Of a DNA stretch of 64,000 bases, positions 7,888-15,856 are shown piece after piece. Location: the NCBI GenBank assembly GCA_009684525.1, contig WKKR01000002.1:248001-312000 (forward strand). The letters run 5' to 3'. The translations under genes were made by a program, and so were the position numbers. The notes below the pieces were generated by a model. The model saw only the letters and a program-made list of their open reading frames with translations, ran no database searches and had not been told where the DNA came from. The stretch comes from Geobacter sp. (lineage in GTDB: Bacteria > Desulfobacterota > Desulfuromonadia > Geobacterales > DSM-12255). How positions within the stretch are numbered: position 1 is the stretch's first letter; the number at the start of each line of letters is the position of its first letter.

Positions 7888-8496
7888 ATGAACAGCAGCG
7901 CACCCATGGTAGAGGTCTTTTTCGATTACATCTGACCCTGGTGCTACCTCGGTACCGTGCGTACCGAACGCCTGCAACGGGAATACGGAGTGCAACCGCG
8001 CTGGAGCGCCTTCCCGCTCCACCCCGAAACCCCGCTGGAAGGAAGGGAGCTTGCCGAGCTCTTTGCCGGACGGGAGGCAATGATCCGCGACATGCAGGCC
8101 CGGCTGCTGCAGGTTGCCGCGGCAGAGGGTTTGCCGTTGACGGAACGAAGCCGCACCTACAACAGCAGGCTTGCCCAGGAGTTGGGGAAATGGGCGGAGG
8201 CGCAGGGCCGCGGAAATGAGTTCCACAAGGCCGTCTACCGGGCCTTTTTCGTGGCTGGGGTCAACATAGCGCTGGTTGACGAGTTGGTGCGGACCGCCGC
8301 TGCCATTGGACTGTCGGCGGATGAGGCCCGGACGGTGCTGGAGGGGAGAAGCTATGCCGCGGCAGTGGATGCCGACTGGCAGCGGGCTAGGGATCTGGGC
8401 ATTACCGCCGTGCCGACGCACCTGTGCGGAGGCAGGCGCCTGACCGGTTTCGCGGCCTATGAGGATTTTGTTCGCCTGATCGGGGAGAGTCGGTAA
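7888..8496 (+). CDS. DsbA/FrnE-family oxidoreductase, probable selenoprotein (in-frame UGA at 7933-7935)
   Basis: From the ATG at 7888 (GGGAGGA 7 nt upstream) the frame reads MNSSAPMVEVFFDYI, then TGA, then PWCYLGTVRTERL and on to TAA at 8494-8496 (203 codons). FrnE/DsbA-family proteins have DYICPWCYLG here, so UGA replaces exactly the first Cys of the CxxC centre, giving U16-P-W-C19. A 7-bp hairpin with a CGUGC loop follows (7949-7967), suited to selenocysteine insertion. The rest is a normal thioredoxin-fold/helical DsbA domain, including the cis-Pro loop GITAVPTHLCGG. It is a predicted thiol-disulfide or seleno-oxidoreductase with no signal peptide, so cytoplasmic. The alternative is a nonsense mutation, but the intact reading frame and hairpin argue against decay. 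A start at 7957 would omit the active site. Confidence 0.82.
7949..7967 (+). promoter_or_regulatory. SECIS-like hairpin for selenocysteine insertion
   Basis: TCGGTAC-CGTGC-GTACCGA forms a perfect 7-bp stem with a 5-nt loop. The loop G at 7957 lies 21 nt after the UGA, and G is in the first two loop positions. Both match the published pattern for bacterial SECIS elements (G in the first two loop positions, about 16-37 nt from UGA). Confidence 0.7.
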
Positions 8497-8540
8497 GCTC
8501 TTGTGCAGAACAACAAAGGCGGCCGATTGGCCGCCTATTT
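8367..8540 (+). repeat. Direct repeat A: 3' end of the DsbA-like gene plus terminator
   Basis: About 170 bp covering the last 42 codons and terminator region of the DsbA-like gene. A diverged second copy is at 9718-9890, and the Fic gene lies exactly between the two. Most coding differences are synonymous. Confidence 0.85.
8517..8536 (+). terminator. Terminator-like hairpin after the DsbA-like gene
   Basis: AGGCGGCC-GATT-GGCCGCCT, followed by ATTTG, lies 20 nt past the stop codon. It has a strong stem and a weak U tract. A degenerate copy follows the duplicated gene fragment near 9869. Confidence 0.65.
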
Positions 8541-8579
8541 GATTGAAATACGGGAAGTGGCCCTAGTTTTCTCTTATGG

Positions 8580-8656
8580 TTTTAGGGTATTTTCGGGTGT
8601 CTTTATGGGCAACCCTGCTTGCATTTACGGGTATTTTAGGGTAGTGTTTCGGGTAG
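8580..8656. promoter_or_regulatory. Repeated GGGTATTTT motifs upstream of the Fic gene
   Basis: TTTAGGGTATTTTCGGGT and TTTACGGGTATTTTAGGGT are repeated about 50 bp apart, with a further TTTCGGGTAGG, just before the Fic ribosome site. They could be operator sites for the winged-helix tail of the Fic protein; this is inference. Confidence 0.4.
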
Positions 8657-8668
8657 GAGCGCACCAAT

Positions 8669-9718
8669 ATGATCAGAGCCTCATCAATCAGTATCACGAC
8701 CCAGATACTGAACCTAATCGCCGAGCTTGATGAATTCAAGGGGCGCTGGGACATGCTCGGCCGTCTGGCCCCGGACAGGCTCACGTCGCTCAAGCGAGTG
8801 GCGACCATTGAATCCGTGGGCTCATCCACCAGGATTGAGGGGGCCAGGCTGTCCGACCTCCAGGTTGAAGCGCTGCTGGCGAATCTGGAAATGCGCTCAT
8901 TCCGCACCCGTGATGAAGAAGAGGTTGCCGGTTATGCCGAAGCGATGAATACGATCCATGATTCATGGGAGCATATCCCCTTTACCGAGAATCATATCAA
9001 ACAGCTCCACGGCATTACCCTGAAGTACAGCACCAAAGATGCCGCTCACCGGGGAGAGTATAAGACGCTTGCCAACAATATAGAGGCGTTCGATGCCGAT
9101 GGCAGGAGCATCGGCGTTATTTTCGAGACGGCGTCCCCATTCGACACACCGCGACTGATGGCGGAACTGGTCAGCGGGACGGTGGCCGCCCTGCGGGAAA
9201 GAGAACTGCATCCGCTGCTGGTAATCGGCGCGTTTGTCATACATTTTCTGGCCATACATCCGTTTCAGGACGGCAATGGCCGTCTTTCCCGCGTCCTGAC
9301 CACCCTGTTGCTCCTGCAGAGCGGCTATCGTCATGTGCCGTACAGTTCACTGGAACGGATAGTGGAGGAAAACAAGGACGGGTATTATCGGGCGCTGCGT
9401 GCATCACAGAAGCTGATCCGGACCGACGGTGAAAATCTGGATGAATGGCAGCGCTTCTTCCTGTCCAGCCTGAAAAAACAGAAAGACGTCCTGCTCGGCA
9501 AGATCGAATGCGAACAGTTGCTGGAGAAGCTGTCACCGCTGGAGGAAAAGATGCTGGCCATCGCCAGGGAGCGTGGCAGGATCACCATTGCCGATGCGGT
9601 AACCCTCCTGACTGCCAATCGTAATACGGTCAAGCTGCACCTGCGCCAACTGGTTCAGCAGGGGTATCTGGAACAACATGGGACCGGTAAGGCGACCTGG
9701 TATTCAGTGGGGAGATAG
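8669..9718 (+). CDS. Fic-family AMPylase/NMP transferase with C-terminal winged helix
   Basis: 349 residues. The inhibitory-helix motif SSTRIEG is at residues 52-58, and the catalytic Fic loop HPFQDGNGRLSR begins near residue 197. His is the base, and the GNGR loop binds phosphate and Mg2+. With the inhibitory motif N-terminal to the Fic core, this is the auto-inhibited class. The C-terminal part (MLAIARERGRITIADAVTLLTANRNTV then LHLRQLVQQGYLEQ) is a winged helix, as in self-contained Fic regulators. The start at 8669 has GGAG 10 nt upstream. The gene is flanked by direct repeats and lies among toxin-antitoxin and defence genes, which suggests acquisition by recombination. The target protein is unknown. 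Confidence 0.92.
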   Translation: MIRASSISITTQILNLIAELDEFKGRWDMLGRLAPDRLTSLKRVATIESVGSSTRIEGARLSDLQVEALLANLEMRSFRTRDEEEVAGYAEAMNTIHDSWEHIPFTENHIKQLHGITLKYSTKDAAHRGEYKTLANNIEAFDADGRSIGVIFETASPFDTPRLMAELVSGTVAALRERELHPLLVIGAFVIHFLAIHPFQDGNGRLSRVLTTLLLLQSGYRHVPYSSLERIVEENKDGYYRALRASQKLIRTDGENLDEWQRFFLSSLKKQKDVLLGKIECEQLLEKLSPLEEKMLAIARERGRITIADAVTLLTANRNTVKLHLRQLVQQGYLEQHGTGKATWYSVGR

Positions 9719-9890
9719 GATGCCGACTGGCAGCGGGCCATGGAACTGGGCATTACCGCCGTGCCGACTCACCTGTGCGGAGGCAGGCGCCTGACCGGTT
9801 TCGCGGCCTATGAAGATTTTGTCCGTCTGATCGGGAAGAGCCTGTAGGCTCTTTTACAGAACAATAAAGCGGCCGATTGGCTGACTTTTG
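9718..9890 (+). repeat. Direct repeat B: diverged copy of the DsbA-like gene 3' end
   Basis: Matches 8367-8540 over about 170 bp at roughly 85-90% by eye, including the post-stop ACAGAACAAnAAA and the start of the terminator stem, which is here decayed. With repeat A it brackets the Fic gene. Confidence 0.82.
9719..9847 (+). pseudogene. 3' fragment of a second DsbA/FrnE-like gene
   Basis: The 42 codons from DADWQRAMELGITAVPTHLC to LIGKSL and TAG match the C-terminus of the DsbA-like selenoprotein at 7888-8496 except for a few residues. The catalytic half is missing. Many differences are third-position changes, so this end diverged under protein-level selection before being cut off. It begins right at the Fic stop codon and is a remnant of an allele or paralogue. 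Confidence 0.8.
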
Positions 9891-9928
9891 AATTGCAAAT
9901 GGTGTTCCCGGAATTCTGCGCCTAAAAT

Positions 9929-10933
9929 TCATAGCGAATACAACATCTTTCCGTGAATTTTTATGCAATATGAGGAAATATCTGGTATCCCATTCGCTAT
10001 CCTTATTCCGACGCAATAGTCAGGGTTATAAATTCTGGGTTGTGTGTAATAAACCGGTGAGTTGGTTAAAGTTGCATAAATGCACATTGCCAATGACATA
10101 GGCTTAGGGCCATATGGTGCCATTACTGAACTGGCCTCGCCATTATTTGTTATTGAGCAAATGTAAGAATAAGTATCAGAAACATCATGTGCATCGACTC
10201 TTACTATTTGATTCTTATTTTTCAATGGATAATATTTTTCTATTTCACGTATGAAGTCCCAACTGCGCTGATAGCTAGGTGGCCCCGGAGGGAAAGGAAA
10301 TAAAAGCTTAACTCTAGACTTACTATATTCATTCTTCAATAATTCAGGCAACCCATAAGTATGATAACCAACCCCAACAACTGCATAATCAGCTTCTATA
10401 TCTGGGTAATTATTTGGTCCAAACATTGGAATGTTCAGCCAAGACTCAGGGTTCTCGGCTAGGAAGAAGCCAGAATGGGTTGCAGGAAATGTATATGTCG
10501 CTATTAAATCAGTTACCTGAACATTATTAATGAGCAACTTGACTATCGGAAAGAAAAATCTCTTCGGAAAAGAAGAAATATCGACAATAATTTTTCCACA
10601 ACTGTGTGCGATAAAATCTGATACTTGAGCAGTTAATGCACTAATATCCGTAAATAGAGGCAGCTCACAAATATCTGTGTCAACAATATTTCTTCCGAAT
10701 TCAGTTCTAGTGTCAGCTAGAAGGGTTTGAGATCTTGCAGAGTACTGTGATGGTGGGTCAACAACTCTAAAGAGTCTTTTATTTCTAGTTTTGTTCTTTA
10801 GCTCAAGGACGCTAAGAGCACCAACACACCTTCTCTCTGTAGAATGGCAGCCAATAAAATCCCACTCCTGTGCTGATAGCCGATCCATGACCCATGTAAA
10901 CGGACCCCATGGCCTGAAGTGCGCGCCTAACAT
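9929..10933 (-). CDS. Unknown protein, last gene of the methyltransferase-PRTase-ATPase operon
   Basis: I do not recognise this 334-residue protein. It starts MLGAHFRPWGPFTWVMDRL, and its ATG shares a base with the stop of the ATPase gene (TAATG), so the two are translationally coupled. It has two alpha/beta-looking halves: KIIVDISSFPKRFFFPIVKLL near residues 115-135, then DYAVVGVGYHTYGLPELLKN. A conserved-looking C-terminal segment reads SSVMAPYGPKPMSLAMCIYA followed by PVYYTQPRIYNPDY. The pattern suggests Rossmann-like folds, possibly a nucleotide or NAD-like ligand sensor or effector, but that is a guess. No signal peptide or membrane helix. Base composition is AT-rich like the rest of the operon. 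Confidence 0.8.
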   Translation of the reverse strand: MLGAHFRPWGPFTWVMDRLSAQEWDFIGCHSTERRCVGALSVLELKNKTRNKRLFRVVDPPSQYSARSQTLLADTRTEFGRNIVDTDICELPLFTDISALTAQVSDFIAHSCGKIIVDISSFPKRFFFPIVKLLINNVQVTDLIATYTFPATHSGFFLAENPESWLNIPMFGPNNYPDIEADYAVVGVGYHTYGLPELLKNEYSKSRVKLLFPFPPGPPSYQRSWDFIREIEKYYPLKNKNQIVRVDAHDVSDTYSYICSITNNGEASSVMAPYGPKPMSLAMCIYATLTNSPVYYTQPRIYNPDYCVGIRIANGIPDISSYCIKIHGKMLYSL

Positions 10934-12951
10934 TATTGATCTGTTCCACTCTTGAATAACTGCATCTGCATAGGACTTTCTTCAATCTTATTCTTACTTA
11001 TTTTATTATCAACTAATTCTCCAAGTTGAGATTTAGAGAGCCAGGATCTGACGTCCTTAACAGTGCAATAAATCGGCTCTTTAGTGTGAGCTACAGGTAT
11101 ACGAAAAACGGGAGACAAGATAGGGTTCAAATACCATTTTCTACGCAACTCTCTATCCTTAGTTTTTGTAGTATGCATGCCATCATGCAAATCGCCGTAA
11201 TCAACGGCATCGTTTAAAAACTGTTGAAGCGATTTGTCTCCATCAAGCTCTGAAACTCTTAGAGAAAAACCATTGTTACCGGGATATGACATGGCTTTAT
11301 CTTCGGTGAGAGATTGATAGAAAATTGTGCCGATGTAATCTATAAATCGCTTCCTATCGTTGCCTCCATTTTCATAGCTAATCTTATTATGCCAGTGCAA
11401 TGATGCCTCATGTATCCCAACAGTTTGTAAATCGGGTTCAATAGAAGGTAATGCTGGCTCTGGTTCTACACCTCTCATGTCTCTAATCCATGCAGCCCAA
11501 ATATGCTGGCAGATACTAACGAAAACCAGAATATTCCCCCCACTCAGAGACTGAACGTCTTCGATACCGGACCATTTCAACCTCTCACCGCATCGTGCGG
11601 CTATTTGCATCAATGCTTGGTCAACCCGTTCTTTTTTCCAGTAAGTTTTTTCCCAAGGGAGTGGAGGCTCCCCTGTGAACTCATTCATAATACTTTCTTT
11701 GCCTTGCTGACGACACCACCCTTCAGCAAGTTTCGCAGAGAGAGGATCAGAGTTTACAAGTTTTGTTAGATATTTAATCCAGGGCCTTGGCCATTTTTCT
11801 TCTACTCGGAGTAGTCGTTGCGGAGAAGACCCCGCATATTGCTTGGCTAATTCTGAAGTGTCAGTTTTACGACCAAAAACATGTTGGAGTAGATTTGTTC
11901 TTGCTGGTGGTAAAACAAAATCTGTCATAAAAATTCTGCGATTGAACACATCTTTAGCGAAGTCAGGGAATATCCATGTTCTCCTATTTTCTTTCCTTCT
12001 TAAAATCCCATCTATATCGACAATTTTATAATTACGCTCTTCTTCAACAACAGCTCCAGATTTATATATTCTTAATTCCTTACGCCAAGCAAATCTTCTC
12101 GATCCAATTCTGTAAGATAAATTAGGATCTCTCAGCCCAAGTGCTTTATTGATAATTTGTTGATATTCATTCCCTAATTTTGGTCCAATGCTATCAAGTC
12201 GTGATAATTCTTCGTACTGATCAATTCGTATGAAAAAATTAACTCCAGTCGTAACAATTCCTAGCTTCTTTAGCATAGCAACTGTCTGAGATATTGGAAC
12301 ACCGATACTTGTTTTTGATGTCATGACTTCTTGCGGAAGAGTGTTAGTATTAAAGTTTAAATAAGATCTATAACATTGTATTCTTTGAGCCATTATCTTT
12401 TTTAGTTCGATATAATTTCTTACTTCTTCAAGATAACCAAACCAACAATCTTCTTTTTTAATTGTGTTTGCAAACTCATCCAATAAATGTTGGTTGTTGT
12501 CTATTCGTAAATCAGTTCTTGTTTTATCATTTGAGCAAAGTTTTTCTATTGATGAAAATATATCGTTGACTACCCAATAATTGAGAAAATCACCAAAATA
12601 AATTGGAATCGTATCATCGCCGTTTTCTGATAAGGATTTGCTATCTCTTTGTCCAAAATCTAATATTCCGCATCTCGTTAAATTGATCCCGGCACTGATA
12701 AAATTCTGGAATGATTTGGGGACAGGGTACTCAATATTTGCTTGCGCATATGCGATTCTCGTGTCTGGTTTAAGTAGATTAAGTAGCATGCTTTTACCGC
12801 TACCTTGTACGCCTAAAAGGACTACATTTCCTCTGTCAAAAAGCGGTAATGCGTGTTCAACTAAAAATGGGCTAAAAAGTTTGACAAAACTATCGTACCC
12901 AATGCTCTCAGAAACGTATAGGTCGTGAAAAGGATTTGTTCTCTTATCCAT
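10933..12951 (-). CDS. Large P-loop ATPase, ORC/CDC6- or STAND-like conflict-system NTPase
   Basis: 672 residues. The Walker A is GVQGSGKS at residues 47-54 after NPFHDLYVSESIGYDSFVKLF. A Walker B-like strand FFIRIDQYEELSRL lies near 239-252. The long C-terminal region, with a probable winged helix near residues 580-650, resembles ATPases I associate with the ORC-CDC6 family of bacterial conflict systems that pair with PRTase-CE proteins; this assignment is from memory. It lies 2 nt after the PRTase-like gene and overlaps the next gene by 1 nt. It is probably a signal-sensing switch that controls the partner effector. Codon and base use are AT-rich relative to the window. Confidence 0.8.
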   Translation of the reverse strand: MDKRTNPFHDLYVSESIGYDSFVKLFSPFLVEHALPLFDRGNVVLLGVQGSGKSMLLNLLKPDTRIAYAQANIEYPVPKSFQNFISAGINLTRCGILDFGQRDSKSLSENGDDTIPIYFGDFLNYWVVNDIFSSIEKLCSNDKTRTDLRIDNNQHLLDEFANTIKKEDCWFGYLEEVRNYIELKKIMAQRIQCYRSYLNFNTNTLPQEVMTSKTSIGVPISQTVAMLKKLGIVTTGVNFFIRIDQYEELSRLDSIGPKLGNEYQQIINKALGLRDPNLSYRIGSRRFAWRKELRIYKSGAVVEEERNYKIVDIDGILRRKENRRTWIFPDFAKDVFNRRIFMTDFVLPPARTNLLQHVFGRKTDTSELAKQYAGSSPQRLLRVEEKWPRPWIKYLTKLVNSDPLSAKLAEGWCRQQGKESIMNEFTGEPPLPWEKTYWKKERVDQALMQIAARCGERLKWSGIEDVQSLSGGNILVFVSICQHIWAAWIRDMRGVEPEPALPSIEPDLQTVGIHEASLHWHNKISYENGGNDRKRFIDYIGTIFYQSLTEDKAMSYPGNNGFSLRVSELDGDKSLQQFLNDAVDYGDLHDGMHTTKTKDRELRRKWYLNPILSPVFRIPVAHTKEPIYCTVKDVRSWLSKSQLGELVDNKISKNKIEESPMQMQLFKSGTDQ

Positions 12952-12953
12952 GT

Positions 12954-13955
12954 TCAGATCCTTGAACTTCTAGGAAAAAGTGGATTCCAAGACGAAGAAT
13001 TGTGGTGAATAAATGGAAGGGTGTTATCTGGGCAGTTCGAAAACATTACAACTAAACCACCAGTACTTTTGTAGCCAAAAGGAGTGTAAGGTTTTCCTAT
13101 CCAAGGCCCACTGTGTCCACGGACTTTATCATAAGTGCTTACAGCGAGTGCCCGAACCTCAGTTGAAAACTTCTCTTCCCCATACACTGGCGTAGCTGAA
13201 ATGAAATCTTCCCCTTGAAGTTCAATAACAAAATTAACTGAAAGATTGCTATGTGCCGTAGCAAGAGAATTAAAGGTGCTCACACCTTTTGGGCACACAA
13301 TTATTGGCAATAGCAATACCTGGACTCCAATATCATTAGCAAGACTTGCAGCGTATGAAACTGCATCTGATATTTGACTACCACTCCCAACAAAATCTTC
13401 TAACAGTACAATGTAATCAATTCCATTAACTTGAATATATCTTTTTATTGTATCTGCGTTACCAATCTGTGAAAGGCTCAACCAATCAGAACGCAAATCA
13501 TGCCCCGTTCTAATTCCATTCAAGTGGTAGAACGAGTTTATTCTCATACTGTCAGTAATTGGACAAAACCATGTCTTGGCAAAAGCCTCACGAAGTTGTC
13601 TTTCTGCGTCTGGCGTATCAAACATCAAGTTCAAAATATTTATGAGCCATCTGGCTACAGACCCATTTGCTGCAACTCTGTAAAGAGTATGGAATTCTTC
13701 TTGCCCGACGTAAAACAGTTTTGGAATTATTTGAAATGCTGTTTTTTGATCGCTTTCAACACCAAAATTTTCTATCCAGTTTTCAAATCGAGCCCAAAAT
13801 TCTGGGTGTGGCCCTTTTGTTGGTTCATAGTCACAAAAGAGCTTTTCTTCCAAAAACTGAACCTGCAGATTTATGTTAGAAAAATCAGGCTCTCCCACAC
13901 TAGATGTTACAGACCAGCGCATTACCTTTTCTTCAAGTTTATTATTCATTGTCAT
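12954..13955 (-). CDS. Phosphoribosyltransferase-like conflict protein (PRTase-CE type)
   Basis: 333 residues. The clearest signature is YIVLLEDFVGSGSQISDAV at residues 181-199, the PRPP-binding loop of the phosphoribosyltransferase fold (acidic pair, then GSGS). One of the usual two acidic residues is present as ED. A following strand VQVLLLPIIV and the C-terminal GGLVVMFSNCPDNTLPFIHH region fit PRTase-like proteins described with ORC-CDC6-type ATPases in predicted conflict systems. It lies 5 nt after the methyltransferase stop and 2 nt before the ATPase start. It may act on a nucleotide or on RNA/DNA ends as an effector; the activity is not known. Confidence 0.78.
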   Translation of the reverse strand: MTMNNKLEEKVMRWSVTSSVGEPDFSNINLQVQFLEEKLFCDYEPTKGPHPEFWARFENWIENFGVESDQKTAFQIIPKLFYVGQEEFHTLYRVAANGSVARWLINILNLMFDTPDAERQLREAFAKTWFCPITDSMRINSFYHLNGIRTGHDLRSDWLSLSQIGNADTIKRYIQVNGIDYIVLLEDFVGSGSQISDAVSYAASLANDIGVQVLLLPIIVCPKGVSTFNSLATAHSNLSVNFVIELQGEDFISATPVYGEEKFSTEVRALAVSTYDKVRGHSGPWIGKPYTPFGYKSTGGLVVMFSNCPDNTLPFIHHNSSSWNPLFPRSSRI

Positions 13956-13960
13956 CTCAC

Positions 13961-15139
13961 CTAAACGAAAAAGGTATGTTTGATAAACTCCCCAAGAGCC
14001 TCCCCAAGGGGAGGTGGGACAGCATTTCCAACCATTCGGAATTGTTGTGACTCTGTCCCTAAGAAAAGAAAATCATCAGGGAATCCCTGAATTCTTGCCG
14101 CTTCGCGTACAGTAAATCCACGATTTTCTGATGGGTGAAGAAAATATTTTGGATTACCGAAACGAGTATCTACAGTGTAAGATGGCTTATCCCAACAAAG
14201 ACGCCTGAATTTGCCATTAAATCCATGAGCAAGATCGAAATTCCCATCTCTAACTTTTATATATTTCGATTTTAGCAGTGAACTAAGAACTGGCGATGAA
14301 TCTACCCCTAATACATCATCAATTGCTGAAACTGGAACTGGGTCAGCATCGCCATTCGGCCTAATACGCATAGTCCGACGCAATTTTAATATAGTCTCTA
14401 AGACTAATCTCTCCGTAGCCGTTATCTCACCAAATACCTCTGGAATGTCCCAAGTATGGATTGAAGTAGGCCCTCCTCGCACATCACTTAATTTCTGTCC
14501 AGGGGCAATTTTTTCAGCAATGTGAAATGCAATCGTGTCAGGTTCAAGAAACTTTTTTATATGATTATCTTGTGAGTCTAATCCTTGAAGGACATCATAT
14601 AATGCTTTACTTTCTTTTTTGGCGAGTTTGAAATTTATTTCTTTTTTCCCAGTCCAGGCTATCATAATCATTCTGCTTCTCAGTTGGGCAAGACCAATAT
14701 CAGGTCCGTCACATTTCAAATCTGCAACCTTATAGCCTGAGCTAATCAACATTTCTCTGAGCGCTTCCCAATATTGTTTATGTTCCCCCGCTGTGACACC
14801 TCTTACATTCTCTACAACGAAAACTTTAGGTTTAATTTTGACAGCAATCTCTCCTGAAATTGTCAATAAATTGTTTCTTGGGTCATCTAGCTTTCGTTTA
14901 CCAACAGTTGAGAATCCTTGGCAAGGAGGGCCCGCAACAACAAGTTGTACGCCTTTTTCAATTTCGTGCTTTTCTAATCCAGAAGTTAAATCTCTTATAC
15001 AAGCATCAGCATTAATGTTTGCCTTAAATACCTCTACTGCAATCGGTTCAATATCATATGCTGCCGTCGGAACAAACCCAGCGTTATTAAGGCCAACATC
15101 AAAGCCACCGCAACCGCAAAATAAACTTATGTATTTCAT
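13961..15139 (-). CDS. C5-cytosine DNA methyltransferase
   Basis: 392 residues with the ordered motifs of m5C methylases: I FCGCGGFDVG (7-16), IV GPPCQGFS (70-77; Cys73 nucleophile), VI ENVRG (110-114), VIII QLRSRMIMIAW (152-162), IX EAARIQGFPDDF and X GNAVPPPLGEALG. The target-recognition region around residues 210-330 holds FNGKFRRLCWDKPSYTVDTRFGNP-type sequence, typical of the family. No recognisable restriction enzyme gene is adjacent. It is first in an AT-rich four-gene operon, so it may mark self DNA for, or be guarded by, the downstream PRTase-ATPase module. Methylation site unknown. Confidence 0.93.
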   Translation of the reverse strand: MKYISLFCGCGGFDVGLNNAGFVPTAAYDIEPIAVEVFKANINADACIRDLTSGLEKHEIEKGVQLVVAGPPCQGFSTVGKRKLDDPRNNLLTISGEIAVKIKPKVFVVENVRGVTAGEHKQYWEALREMLISSGYKVADLKCDGPDIGLAQLRSRMIMIAWTGKKEINFKLAKKESKALYDVLQGLDSQDNHIKKFLEPDTIAFHIAEKIAPGQKLSDVRGGPTSIHTWDIPEVFGEITATERLVLETILKLRRTMRIRPNGDADPVPVSAIDDVLGVDSSPVLSSLLKSKYIKVRDGNFDLAHGFNGKFRRLCWDKPSYTVDTRFGNPKYFLHPSENRGFTVREAARIQGFPDDFLFLGTESQQFRMVGNAVPPPLGEALGEFIKHTFFV

Positions 15140-15215
15140 TTGGTTGTCTCTTTGCCTTGTTTCAATTTTACAAGTAGCTGTTAATGTTCAACTCATAATT
15201 TCAGGGACAGTTTAC

Positions 15216-15440
15216 TTAATTCCACTCAGAATTTTTCTGCAAAGCATCTATCAACATCGGTAAATCGTCACGAAACGTTTTCAAGATATACTCAATATTT
15301 ACTCCAAAATATTCGTGCGACAGCAGATTTCGTAAATCCTTGATTCTTACCAGGGAATTTTCGGATATCCGCCCCCTCTACTCCTTTAACAACTTGCCCA
15401 CAGCCACGCCGATAATTTCGAACTCCTGAATAACTGCTGC
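15216..15440 (-). pseudogene. HepT-like (DUF86, HEPN) toxin remnant with in-frame amber
   Basis: The reverse frame reads AAVIQEFEIIGVAVGKLLKE, then TAG, then in the same frame RIKDLRNLLSHEYFGVNIEYI and on to TAA at 15218-15216. This is the C-terminal half of a DUF86/HepT protein, including the HEPN RNase motif R-N-x3-H. The N-terminal half and any MNT antitoxin are missing. Frame conservation around a single stop suggests recent decay. Confidence 0.72.
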
Positions 15441-15450
15441 GCCCGCCGCA

Positions 15451-15479
15451 ACAGTATTAAAAAACACCCAAAAAGTCAA
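15451..15479 (-). promoter_or_regulatory. Promoter-like sequence upstream of the HepT remnant
   Basis: The reverse strand reads TTGACT, a 17-bp spacer and TACTGT (-35 at 15479-15474, -10 at 15456-15451). It could drive the remnant and the methyltransferase operon downstream. Confidence 0.45.
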
Positions 15480-15531
15480 TGAATTGCAGAAGTTCTACAA
15501 CCACAGATGAACAGGGTGGAATTCAGAGACT

Positions 15532-15567
15532 AAAAATGGCAGGTTGCTTTAATAAAAGCCGCCTGCC
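15532..15567 (-). terminator. Terminator of the flavodoxin remnant
   Basis: The reverse strand shows GGCAGG paired with CCTGCC around an inner GCTTT/AAAGC stem, followed by ATTTTTA. It lies about 35 nt after the stop at 15601. Confidence 0.6.
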
Positions 15568-15600
15568 TCCTTCTTCCCTGAAACTATCATCTCTGTGTTT

Positions 15601-15819
15601 TTAGATCAAATCGTGCTTCTTCAGCCAGTTCTCCACCTCATCATCCGCCCTGTCAACCGTACTCCCTTTGATCGCCAAACCGGCCAACACCTTTGCTGTC
15701 GGACAAAGTCTTTTGGTATCACGCTCGATGCTGGCAAAGCCACTCCCCTCATGAGTGCAATTAGGCACGATGGTCTTTCCCGAGAAATCGTACGACTCCA
15801 GAAACGTAAAGACCGCCAT
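15601..15819 (-). pseudogene. C-terminal fragment of a flavodoxin
   Basis: 72 residues: FLESYDFSGKTIVPNCTHEGSG followed by LAGLAIKGSTV and a final ENWLKKHDLI. This is the C-terminal third of a flavodoxin of the GKTIVPFxTHEGSG class, with the FMN-phosphate loop half absent. Directly upstream, sequence resembling a GGGGAAGTGTCCCT repeat (15828-15845) and then the hipA 3' end replace the rest of the gene. An isolated fragment should not bind FMN. Confidence 0.72.
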
Positions 15820-15856
15820 CAGGACAAACTAGGGACACTTCCCCTATTTTTTCGTG

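Noticed and set aside
7957-8496. DsbA-like gene starting at the ATG-less internal frame after the UGA
   Set aside because: It would lack the active site and has no ribosome site. The upstream ATG at 7888 with GGGAGGA gives the full family N-terminus if UGA is read as selenocysteine.
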